Source: EB88 sp965199135
Lineage (GTDB): Bacteria > Acidobacteriota > Terriglobia > Terriglobales > Acidobacteriaceae
Reading direction: 5' to 3'
DNA: 64,000 nt
NCBI GenBank assembly: GCA_965199135.1
Contig: OZ240685.1
Span: 1,054,001 to 1,118,000, forward strand
Each line of letters opens with the position of its first letter. Within the stretch, counting starts at the first letter, position 1. The notes under the pieces are model-generated. The model had not been told where the DNA came from. It worked only from the letters and a program-made list of their open reading frames with translations, and searched no databases. Shown in pieces: positions 28,583-36,111 of the stretch. The translations under genes and the position numbers were made by a program.

Positions 28583-31500
28583 CTAAAATGCATACCAGTT
28601 GTAGTCCGGACCACACACCAGCGTCCGCTTGCCTGCACTTCCGATCACCAGCGTCTGCGCCGTCGCGCCGGCATAATTGATGAGCTGCGCGCTCGCCGTC
28701 TGCACCGTCACCGCATTCGCGCTCGTATCCGACTTCACCACCGTCAGTTCCAGACCCGTCGGCGTCGCCTTGTCCGGCATCGCCGTGTAACAACTCGGCA
28801 GCATCAACGTCTGCGCCCCGCTCGCTGCGTTTGCGATCACATTCTTGTTTGCTGTCGTCAGCGTCAGCGTTGCGGCCGTGTTCAACACCGTCGACAAGGC
28901 GATCCCGCCCTGCGACCGGATCGTTCCCTGGTACGTGATATTGAAGAACGGCATCGCGCCCGCAATATGCCCGTCAAACAGATCCCCCTGGTACCCCGTG
29001 TACTCCTGCGCGCTGTACGCCGAGTACGTCGCCGACCCCGCCTTCGGCGCCGCCCACACCGCCGCCACCGCACCATTGCCAGGCGCATTGTTGCTCGCGC
29101 CACCGCCGCTGAACCCCGTAGTCGTCGCCGGCTCCAGCGCCTGGTAGTAATTCCCGCAGCCCGTCAGGTGGTGCACACTCGCAAACGTCGGAGGCACCCC
29201 CGACGCACTCGCATAATTGATCCAGTTCACGCTCGAGCTCATCCCCAGGCAGCCCACATCCGCAATCTCCAGCCCGTTGGTCACTGCTGCGGTTACAGAA
29301 GCAAGATTCGCATTCGGGAAGCTCACCAGGTCCGGCCATTGCACATGACCCCCATACACCGTCGTCCCGTTCGCCCCCAGGTAGAACGCAGACACCGCCG
29401 GCGAATCCGCATACGTATCCGTCCATACCGAACCCGCACCGCCCGTGTCATAGATCACGTAACTCGACGCATACGACGCATTCGCTGCCGATCCCGACGT
29501 CGCCGTGTTTGAGCACGGCGCCGTGCTGCACGTATACGGATACCCGAAGCCATGCACCCCGTAGCCGAGGTTTCCCGTTCCCTCGTTCCACACCGCTGCC
29601 GTCTGTGCATTGCGCACCAGGATCGTGTGCATCGCACTATCGATTGCTGTCTTCTGCAGGTGAATCCCGTACAGCGGCCGGGTCGCCGGGCTGAACGCCG
29701 CCGCGCTATAACTCACCGTGACATTCCGCAACAGCGAATTCATCTGGTGACCGTTAGCCGCTTCCTCGCCCAGCAGCACACCCTCAGCTGTCGTGTCGTT
29801 CACGCTTACCGTGTCCAGCAGCAGCCCGCGCGCCCACTGGAACTCCAGCCCATGCGTCGCATGCGCTGCAGCGAGGATGTTCAGGTCCTTGAACGTGCAG
29901 CCCTCTGTGAGCACTGCGTTGCCCAGGTAGAACACATCCCCGTTCAGGGCGTTTGGCACCGTCAGCATCGTTGCCGTGCTCGCGATATCCGCGCCCACCG
30001 TCGTACCCGCTGACCCGATCACGCTCACACACGCACCATTCACCGGCTCATTCATGGTGGCAGTCACAGCGAACGTCCCAGGCCCAAGCCAGATCGTCTG
30101 GTTCCTCCCGCTCGCAGTCGCCGCAGTCACTGCCGCACTCCAGGCCTGGTTCAGCGTCCCGTACGTTACGCCATCCACCGTGATCGTCCCGTTCACCTGG
30201 CTCGCGGTCAGCATTCCCGCAACACTCGCATTGCCACTCGCCGCGAGCGCACCTGCAACACTCGCGCCTCCACTCGCCTTTAACAACCCGGCGATAGACG
30301 CCGCGCCACTCGTCGTCAGCGCGCCCGACACAGTCGCCCCGCCATTCGCTGTCAGTGCTCCTGTAACCGTCGTCGTGCCAGAGATGCTCACGCTGCTTCC
30401 AAATGTCGACGGCACACTGGCCGTGAGCGACCCTGTTCCGCCGTTCCCCTGCACCCGGAACGCGCTCGTCCATCCCGAGCCGTTCCACGAGTCGTAGCCG
30501 ATCCCACCTCCATACCCCGGCCCCGAACCGCCCGTGTTATTCGGCCCACCCGTCGCGCAGAAGCGGTTGTTCACGTGCGCGCCATCTGTCGTTGGCGTGT
30601 CAAACAGGCAGTACACGTTCTGGTACTGCGTCCCCGCCATATACTGCCCGTACTGCTGGTACGGCCCGAAGATCGCCGTGTGCTTGTGGTAGATCTGACG
30701 CAGCGAATCCCAGACCACTTCGCCCTCAGCCATCGACAAGTTCACGCCCGCAACCGTGCCCGTGCTGTACAACGGCGTGAATAACTTGCTTCCACCCGTA
30801 GCCGCCGAGATATCCACCTGCATGCCCGAGCTTCCAGCTACCGTTGCCCTCTGGCTTTCGACCCGCTCCGGATCCAGGGGGCCGTCGATACTGACCACCG
30901 CCCGATGCTCCGCGACCACCATTCCCTGGTACGGATTACTCGCGCTGCTGAACATCTCCATATGGCGCATCCGCAGCGTAGCCACCGCACTCACTACCGG
31001 ATCGTTCGCGTCATTCAACGGCGCATAGAACCCAACCTGGTTCGTCGCAGGGGAGGCAGTCGGCGCCTGCACATCCGGCGCATACCCCACCAGGACTTCA
31101 CCACACGCATTCGCCGTCGTCTGCGAACACCCCACCTGCCATCCACCTGCAGTGGCCGGCCCCTGCACCTGGTTGATGTGCACCCCGTCTAGTTCCAGCG
31201 ACGCGCCGCCGGTGGTGTACTCCTCCACCACCGACCCGGCAGGCCACTGCACGTTCGCAGGCGCGTTGCCGCCAGAGTGCCTGCCGCCCGGCTGGATGTG
31301 CAGCAGTCCGTCCGCCGCAAACCCTTCCGCGTTCACGATCTCGTATTGGTTCTGGTTCAAGCCACTTACATATGCCGACGGCGACGAACTCGCACGGTTG
31401 TAATCCTGCGGCAAAATCACGTACGGGTAATAGTCGCCGTCATCGGCAGCCCCGTCACTCGCTAGGCCGAAGTATTGCGGCATCCAGGAGGTATCACTCA

Positions 31501-33076
31501 CCGCCACCGCCACCGCACCCACCGGCAGCACCGCCGTAAGATACGTCTGCTCCCCTTTGCCACCCACCATGTACGCCCGGTTGATCGGCAGCACCTGGCC
31601 GCCGTAGTACGGTGCCTCGTGGTAGAAGTTCTGGAACCGCACCACCGTGCCGGACCACACCTTCACCCCGGACACCATGTACGTCGACTTCACCGAGCCC
31701 CCGATAAAGCTCACGTTTACCGCCTTGTCGATATCGATTGACCCATGCGGGTCCGGCAAAATCATCGCCGGGCTCGCCGTCGTTCCCTGCGCTTCATACA
31801 CGCCACCGACGCAGTTCACGGAGTAGCAGTAATGGTTCACTACGCCCGGTGCACTCGTACCATCCGCCGTCTGTCCCGCCTCGATCACATGCGTGTTATA
31901 GAAGTAGTCCTCGTTCGTATCCCCGCCCATCACCAGCGGCCACCGGATCCGGTAGAACGAGAGATCGTAACTCATCACTCGTTCCGCCGCCGCATTCATC
32001 TGCAGGCCGCGTCCGCCGCTGTTGTAAAACTGCAGATTGCGGAGCGTTAGAAATCCACTATCCAGCTCCAGCAGCGTGCCACTCGTCGCTTTCCCAGAGC
32101 CTTCCAGCGTCAGATTATCCACGCCCCCGTAGCAGCTGTACGTCGTGCAGTTCTGCGACTGGTACACCGTGATCAAATTCGCCGAGGCATTGGTCTCCTG
32201 CAAAATCGCGCCAACCCGGCTGTCGCCCGCAAGATGCATGTTGTTCGGGATCCGCAGGGTTCCGTTCACGAGGTAATGCCCACTCGCGAAATACACACTC
32301 GGATAGTTCGCCTCGCCCGAAGGCGAGCTCGCCTGAGCAAACGCTATGGCCGCCTGGATTGCCGCAGTGGAATCCCTCAAGCCCGCTGGGTCCGCGCCAC
32401 CTGCAAAGTCAGGATCTCGTACATCCACACGCGGCAGCTTGGTCACATCATTCAACACCGCAAGCGTACCGCTCACTGTGCCGCCAGTAAGTGGCACTGC
32501 GGTCGCAACTGATGAGTCCACATAGTGCTTCGTCGCCGCCTGCACGCTCGCGCTCGGGTCGCCACTCAGCGTAAGCGGCCCCTGCATCGCGCCACCCGCA
32601 AGCGACAGGTAGTTCGAGGCCGTGGGCACCAGCGTCGCGACCAGCGTGTCCACGTAGCTCTTGCTCACGTTCTGCACCGCCACCATTGCCGGTTCCAGCT
32701 GCGCCTGCACACTCGCGATCGTCGCTGTCGCCGCCGCTGGCACTGTCCAGTACTCCCGGCTTACCGTCCCATCATTCAGGTGGTACACCACCGTGTAGTA
32801 CGTGCCCGCAGGCGTCGCGCCCTGGTTCGCCGTTAGGTTCACCGTAGCTGTCCCATCGGCTGCCAGCGGAACCGTGATATCGCCCGCGGCCACAGACTGG
32901 TTGCCCGCTGTGACAAAGCCATGCCATGTGATCAGCAGATATCCATGCGCCGGCGTCCCGTCTGCCCGGTACACCACGCCCTGCACCGTGGTTGTCGTCA
33001 CCTGCGCCTGCACTGTTACGGCAACAAGCAGCACTCCTAGAATCGCAAGCTGTAACTTCACCCATCGGCTCTTCAT
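28583..33076 (-). CDS. Very large Sec-signal pectate-lyase-fold / fibre-like protein
   Basis: 1497 residues from the ATG at 33076 (MKSRWVKLQLAILGVLLVAV), a textbook Sec signal peptide ending near VQAQ; the frame opens 57 bp further upstream. After a ~140-residue beta-rich N-terminal domain come DPDFAGGADPAGLRDSTAAI (a Pectate_lyase_3-type beta-helix start, near 219), two parallel-beta-helix regions, a run of ~11-residue repeats (GALTANGGATVSG-type, about 890-962), a second beta-helix start (VDGVTYGTLNQAW) near 968 and a C-terminal compact domain with LELTVVKSDTSANAVTVQTA, as in phage tail-fibre ends. The repeats and beta-helices point to a trimeric or fibrous adhesin or polysaccharide-binding depolymerase. 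A signal peptide is unusual for a tail fibre, since virion proteins fold in the cytoplasm. Whether it is part of a particle or a host-exported protein is open. Confidence 0.75.
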   Translation of the reverse strand: MKSRWVKLQLAILGVLLVAVTVQAQVTTTTVQGVVYRADGTPAHGYLLITWHGFVTAGNQSVAAGDITVPLAADGTATVNLTANQGATPAGTYYTVVYHLNDGTVSREYWTVPAAATATIASVQAQLEPAMVAVQNVSKSYVDTLVATLVPTASNYLSLAGGAMQGPLTLSGDPSASVQAATKHYVDSSVATAVPLTGGTVSGTLAVLNDVTKLPRVDVRDPDFAGGADPAGLRDSTAAIQAAIAFAQASSPSGEANYPSVYFASGHYLVNGTLRIPNNMHLAGDSRVGAILQETNASANLITVYQSQNCTTYSCYGGVDNLTLEGSGKATSGTLLELDSGFLTLRNLQFYNSGGRGLQMNAAAERVMSYDLSFYRIRWPLVMGGDTNEDYFYNTHVIEAGQTADGTSAPGVVNHYCYSVNCVGGVYEAQGTTASPAMILPDPHGSIDIDKAVNVSFIGGSVKSTYMVSGVKVWSGTVVRFQNFYHEAPYYGGQVLPINRAYMVGGKGEQTYLTAVLPVGAVAVAVSDTSWMPQYFGLASDGAADDGDYYPYVILPQDYNRASSSPSAYVSGLNQNQYEIVNAEGFAADGLLHIQPGGRHSGGNAPANVQWPAGSVVEEYTTGGASLELDGVHINQVQGPATAGGWQVGCSQTTANACGEVLVGYAPDVQAPTASPATNQVGFYAPLNDANDPVVSAVATLRMRHMEMFSSASNPYQGMVVAEHRAVVSIDGPLDPERVESQRATVAGSSGMQVDISAATGGSKLFTPLYSTGTVAGVNLSMAEGEVVWDSLRQIYHKHTAIFGPYQQYGQYMAGTQYQNVYCLFDTPTTDGAHVNNRFCATGGPNNTGGSGPGYGGGIGYDSWNGSGWTSAFRVQGNGGTGSLTASVPSTFGSSVSISGTTTVTGALTANGGATVSGALTTSGAASIAGLLKASGGASVAGALAASGNASVAGMLTASQVNGTITVDGVTYGTLNQAWSAAVTAATASGRNQTIWLGPGTFAVTATMNEPVNGACVSVIGSAGTTVGADIASTATMLTVPNALNGDVFYLGNAVLTEGCTFKDLNILAAAHATHGLEFQWARGLLLDTVSVNDTTAEGVLLGEEAANGHQMNSLLRNVTVSYSAAAFSPATRPLYGIHLQKTAIDSAMHTILVRNAQTAAVWNEGTGNLGYGVHGFGYPYTCSTAPCSNTATSGSAANASYASSYVIYDTGGAGSVWTDTYADSPAVSAFYLGANGTTVYGGHVQWPDLVSFPNANLASVTAAVTNGLEIADVGCLGMSSSVNWINYASASGVPPTFASVHHLTGCGNYYQALEPATTTGFSGGGASNNAPGNGAVAAVWAAPKAGSATYSAYSAQEYTGYQGDLFDGHIAGAMPFFNITYQGTIRSQGGIALSTVLNTAATLTLTTANKNVIANAASGAQTLMLPSCYTAMPDKATPTGLELTVVKSDTSANAVTVQTASAQLINYAGATAQTLVIGSAGKRTLVCGPDYNWYAF

Positions 33077-33117
33077 CTCGTCTCCCGCAATCCCTTGCAA
33101 ACCCGCCCGCATCGGCC

Positions 33118-33150
33118 GCTTCCGGGAGTGCATCGCTGCACCCCGGAAGC
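33118..33150. terminator. GC-rich hairpin upstream of the fibre gene
   Basis: GCTTCCGGGaGTGCA and TGCAcCCCGGAAGC pair with one mismatch around a 4-base loop. It lies between the 33164 gene end and the fibre start. No clear U tract; it may attenuate transcription. Confidence 0.5.
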
Positions 33151-33163
33151 GGATCGCTCCCTG

Positions 33164-33490
33164 CTACCTACGCTGTTGCTCTAACTGCTCCATCAGCAGC
33201 GCGGCCAGGCTTTCCTTCACCTGTTTGTTCTCCGCGCGTCGCCTTTGTTCTGCCTCTTCCGCCTTTGCCCAGAGCCATCGTGTATGGTTCAGGCTGCCTT
33301 CCTTTGCCTTGTCCACCGTGGCTTTCACAATCTCCGGCATCGCTGCCTTCAACTGCTTCTGTACTTCTCGCTCCCCGCGACCCGCGCAACGTTTGCGGGT
33401 CCCTGCCGGGCGTCGTGGCACGGCTGCAACCCCTGCAGCCCCTGCATCCGCGCTTTTTCTCTCGTTCACTCGCTTCGTCGTTGTCTTCAT
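33164..33490 (-). CDS. Small basic helical protein, possible terminase-small-like
   Basis: 108 residues from the ATG at 33490 (MKTTTKRVNERKSADAG). The N-terminal third is Arg/Lys/Ala-rich and disordered. The rest is helical: EVQKQLKAAMPEIVKATVDK, AKEGSLNHTRWLWAKAEEAEQ and a C-terminal heptad-like region (VKESLAALLMEQLEQQ). Small DNA-binding proteins with such helical C-termini sit near terminase genes in other phages, so a terminase small subunit is one guess. The family is not recognised. Confidence 0.5.
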   Translation of the reverse strand: MKTTTKRVNERKSADAGAAGVAAVPRRPAGTRKRCAGRGEREVQKQLKAAMPEIVKATVDKAKEGSLNHTRWLWAKAEEAEQRRRAENKQVKESLAALLMEQLEQQRR

Positions 33491-33518
33491 CGCACCGTCC
33501 AGAGAAACAAGCAAAGAG

Positions 33519-33556
33519 CAACAAAAAAGGGGAAGCGCCTCAGCGCTGCCCCTTTC
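33519..33556 (-). terminator. Intrinsic terminator after the sigma-like regulator operon
   Basis: On the minus strand, AAAGGGGcAGCGCT-GAGG-CGCTtCCCCTTTT leads into TTTTGTTGC. A strong GC stem with a U-rich tail. It ends the regulator transcript at 34412-33718 and precedes the start of the next gene at 33490. Confidence 0.8.
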
Positions 33557-33717
33557 AATGAGTCTCTATTTCCAGACTAGCAAGCCACGCGCTATCCTAA
33601 GTCAGCATCGCGATAGGTTCCCACACTCTGCATCTTCCGCGTGGTAACCCGTTCGAAACCACCTTTCTCTAACCTACCAGGTTACCCCGGAACTCTGCGC
33701 CACGCGAATGCGAGCAC

Positions 33718-34218
33718 TTACTGGCCGGCATAAAGTGGGCTTATCTCCAGCAGCTCCTTCTCGAGAAAAATCTGCGTCAGCGTGTCAATCGCATCCCCAT
33801 ACTTCCGCACCACCGTCCGCAGACTTTGACCCGTCAAGTGAGCCGCCTCACTCTGCGTGTACTCCTGCAGCGCCACTCGCGTAATTAGCTCGCGCTCCTC
33901 CGCACTCAGCTTGGCAAGACACCGATCCACGTCGTACACAAAGATCACTGCATCCTCAAAGCTCTGGACACGGTAACTCGACACCTTGCCCCGGAACATG
34001 CAATTTCCCAGCACGGAAGGGACCCGTCCCATCCGCAGCGATACCTGCATATACCGCCGCAGCAGCAGCTCGGTGTAGCGCCGGTAAAATGCCAGCGACG
34101 TGGTTGGCACCGCAACCCGGGGCTCCGGCGCAACGGCAACGCCCTTTTTCTGCGCCGGATCCACCGCCACGATCGGCGCAGGCCGCTTTGGGAAAACCCG
34201 CACTGCCGCCGCGCTCAT
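33718..34218 (-). CDS. Sigma-factor-like HTH protein (region-4-like)
   Basis: 166 residues. Residues ~1-45 are disordered; then YRRYTELLLRRYMQVSLRMGRVP, FEDAVIFVYDVDRCLAKLSAEE, and RVALQEYTQSEAAHLTGQSLRTVVRKYGDAID, the last a helix-turn-helix like sigma-70 region 4. It resembles late-gene transcription regulators of Gram-negative phages and transfer agents. Its ATG overlaps the stop of the zinc-ribbon gene as ATGA (34215-34218), so they are translationally coupled. It is the likely activator of the head and tail genes downstream. Confidence 0.7.
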   Translation of the reverse strand: MSAAAVRVFPKRPAPIVAVDPAQKKGVAVAPEPRVAVPTTSLAFYRRYTELLLRRYMQVSLRMGRVPSVLGNCMFRGKVSSYRVQSFEDAVIFVYDVDRCLAKLSAEERELITRVALQEYTQSEAAHLTGQSLRTVVRKYGDAIDTLTQIFLEKELLEISPLYAGQ

Positions 34219-34412
34219 CGCGCACCTCCCGCCACTGCAAGGTCTCCGCTTCGCTTCTTAGGCCTCCCGGGGCGCAACCGCGTGCAGGGGTCAGGGAAGT
34301 GGCGCAGCACCTCCGTGCACGGCCCGCAATACACCCCGGGCCTACGCTCATCCCGAACCCACAACGTTCCACATCCCTCACAAACCTTCAGGCTCACGCT
34401 TCGGTATGTCAT
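34215..34412 (-). CDS. Small zinc-ribbon protein, first gene of the phage cluster
   Basis: 65 residues from the ATG at 34412 (MTYRSVSLKVCEGCGTLW), preceded by GGGAGG. Two Cys pairs, CEGC near residue 11 and CGPC near 28, give a zinc ribbon; the tail is basic (RLRPGRPKKRSG). A DNA- or RNA-binding accessory regulator is likely. The open frame to 34478 has no family-like text. Confidence 0.6.
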   Translation of the reverse strand: MTYRSVSLKVCEGCGTLWVRDERRPGVYCGPCTEVLRHFPDPCTRLRPGRPKKRSGDLAVAGGAR

Positions 34413-34750
34413 TCTGTCCTCCCGGATTTGTTGCCGACTCGAATTCCAGACCTGCCTCCACCGAGCACGCCGCAACACGGCATGGCACGATCATCAAGAC
34501 AACAACGCCCATTCGCGCGCCGGAACGCACGTCCGCAAAGGGCGAGTCTTTCTCTTTTGGAGAAGCAAGGTGAAAGTAGTCCGACTCTAGCCACCGCCTT
34601 GCAGCGGGTCAATTCCACTCTGGACCCCGAAGTTACTCCGGAAGCAACGGCTCGTATTTCCCTGTAGAACAACAGCAATGCACCGCGAGACTCTTGCCTC
34701 TGGGCAATGTTCTCCGATGCGACACATAGCTGATGGGCAAATCCGGCTAG
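34413..34750. promoter_or_regulatory. Divergent intergenic region between the phage cluster and its regulator
   Basis: 338 bp between two genes pointing away from each other, so promoters for both must lie here. No perfect -35/-10 pair stands out on reading. Candidate operator text is the inverted half-sites around TTACTCCGGAAGCAA (34632-34646). This is the place to look for a repressor site of the HTH protein downstream. Confidence 0.45.
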
Positions 34751-35440
34751 ATGAACTTTTCACAATTGCAAGAGCGATTGCGGCTGGAGCTGCTCCGCAG
34801 AATCAACCAGCAGGCGCTATCGCGCACGCTGCTCGCACAAAAAAGCGGGCTGGCGCAGCCCCACATCTCAAACATCCTGAACAATAACCGCGGCTTCAGC
34901 ATGGAAGCAGCTGACCGGATTCTTGCCGCCCTCGAGTTGAGCGTCGCTGACCTGATCGATACTCCCGACACGCGCATCAGGCTGCCCGAGATCGGCATTC
35001 CCCTCGTCACCGCAGACTCCGCCATCTTCGACGACTACATTCGCCCCTCAGCCGCCCTCGATCGCATCCAGCTCCTGCCCTCCGAGGTTGTTCGCCTGCG
35101 CTCCGAGCACGGCGCTCGGCAGCCCCGCCGCGATCGCTTCGTCGCCGTCGGCCTCACGCCCGCCCAGGCCGCCCCCATGGCTCCCGTGCTCCACCCCAAC
35201 TCGATCGTCGTCCTCGATCGACACTCCAACCTGCCTACCCCGTCCTCTCCACTACGCAACATCTACGCCGTACGCGCTGACACACGGCTACTCTTCTGCT
35301 ATCTCTCCTACGAAGCCAACTTCTTCATCCTTCGCCCCCACTCCCTCGACCATCCCGTCGGCCTGCTCCCCGTCCCACCTCGCTCCGCCCCCTCCGACTT
35401 CGTCATCGGTCGCGTCTGCTACATCCTCTCCAGCCTCTAG
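34751..35440 (+). CDS. XRE-family regulator with S24-like domain lacking the catalytic dyad
   Basis: 229 residues. The N-terminal helix-turn-helix is QALSRTLLAQKSGLAQPHIS with ILNNNRGFSM, and the region after it (ALELSVADLI) closes the HTH. The C-terminal ~110 residues have S24/LexA-like order (PNSIVVLDRH, IYAVRADTRL, HPVGLLPVP, VIGRVCYIL). The usual SM pair is replaced by PM in AAPMAPVLHPNS, and the catalytic Lys position is YLSYEA. This implies it cannot be cleaved by RecA-stimulated autolysis. It is divergent from the phage cluster and a likely repressor of it. Confidence 0.75.
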   Translation: MNFSQLQERLRLELLRRINQQALSRTLLAQKSGLAQPHISNILNNNRGFSMEAADRILAALELSVADLIDTPDTRIRLPEIGIPLVTADSAIFDDYIRPSAALDRIQLLPSEVVRLRSEHGARQPRRDRFVAVGLTPAQAAPMAPVLHPNSIVVLDRHSNLPTPSSPLRNIYAVRADTRLLFCYLSYEANFFILRPHSLDHPVGLLPVPPRSAPSDFVIGRVCYILSSL

Positions 35441-35490
35441 ACGCGCCATCTCAACGCGAACTTTGCTAGCATCGCCAATGGAGGGTCTTC

Positions 35491-35712
35491 ATGGACCAGG
35501 CTTCACAACTCGCAGGCGCCACCAACGTCCGCCGCAACGAGGACATCGCCCTCGACCTGCTCAAATTCGTCGCATCCAGCACCAACATCCTGCGCACCAC
35601 CGCTCCCGCAACCGGCTTCACTGCCGCCAGCACCCCCAAGCCCGAAGACCAGGTCACCCTCCTCCTCGAGCTCTACGGACGCTGCCTCTCCACCGTCCAA
35701 GGCAACGCCTAG
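35491..35712 (+). CDS. Small protein in operon with the XRE regulator
   Basis: 73 residues, MDQASQLAGATNVRRNEDIALDLLKFVASS..., KPEDQVTLLLELYGRCLSTV. The ATG has GGAGG nine bases upstream. Helical, acidic, soluble, without a known domain. It lies 50 bp after the regulator and is probably co-transcribed. A partner or antirepressor role is possible, but not shown. Confidence 0.6.
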   Translation: MDQASQLAGATNVRRNEDIALDLLKFVASSTNILRTTAPATGFTAASTPKPEDQVTLLLELYGRCLSTVQGNA

Positions 35713-35887
35713 CTCTCGCGCAGCCTGGGTCGGCACGCATGCTGATCGGCTCGTGTTGGAGCACGCGGCGCGAGTGGCAAGCAACGAACCCCGGGGAGGC
35801 GAACCACGGAGCGAGCACGGAGATCCCTCTCGCTCAGAAAGCACCGTGGCTAGCGAGCAAGCCGCCGCGAACAGCGACGTGCAGCAC

Positions 35888-35912
35888 ACCCTCTTCATCT
35901 TTTGAAGAGGGT
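35888..35912 (+). terminator. Perfect 10-bp stem hairpin
   Basis: ACCCTCTTCA and TGAAGAGGGT enclose TCTTT, followed by CTTTCGGG, a weak U tract. It could end the transcript of the regulator pair. Confidence 0.6.
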
Positions 35913-35978
35913 CTTTCGGGCCAGGTCTCTCGGGCCAGGTCCCTCGGATCGGGTCTCTCGGGCTGGGTCCTCCGAAAG
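35911..35978. repeat. Tandem array of a 14-bp unit, about 4.8 copies
   Basis: Units of type GTCTCTCGGGCCAG at 35911, 35925, 35939, 35953 and a partial one at 35967, with two or three changes in some. Non-coding. Confidence 0.8.
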
Positions 35979-35995
35979 CATCTTTCGGCAAGACT

Positions 35996-36034
35996 GTCGT
36001 CCTGAGCGAAGCGAAGGATCTACGGTCTTCAGCT
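35996..36034. repeat. GAAGGATCT-type intergenic repeat
   Basis: GTCCTGAGCGAAGCGAAGG then ATCTACGG. Same family as 28210-28245 and 62253-62300. Such text is common in intergenic DNA of soil bacteria. Confidence 0.6.
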
Positions 36035-36111
36035 GGACCGCTTCTTGGCCGGGCACGCCAACAGGCGCAGCGCGCCGCGACAACCAGCACCACCCAAGGA
36101 GCACACCACCG

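Larger units (their letters stand above)
35713..36111. other. Gene-free stretch with repeats
   Basis: About 400 bp with no supportable gene. It holds the hairpin at 35888-35912, a 14-bp tandem array at 35911-35978 and a copy of the GAAGGATCT repeat at 35996-36034. A ribosome site AAGGA for the next gene is at 36096-36100. Confidence 0.7.

Noticed and set aside
28355..29512. 385-residue Arg/His-rich plus-strand ORF opposite the fibre gene
   Set aside because: Arg/His-rich shadow of the beta-helix gene; no start site or domain.
28245..33133. Upstream start codons for the fibre gene and terL
   Set aside because: The extra residues encode non-coding repeat or lack family likeness; the chosen starts have a signal peptide or a good ribosome site.
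15582..34412. Contractile-tail or type VI-like injection system
   Set aside because: No sheath, spike, baseplate wedge or ClpV-like gene is present; the head genes define it as phage-derived.
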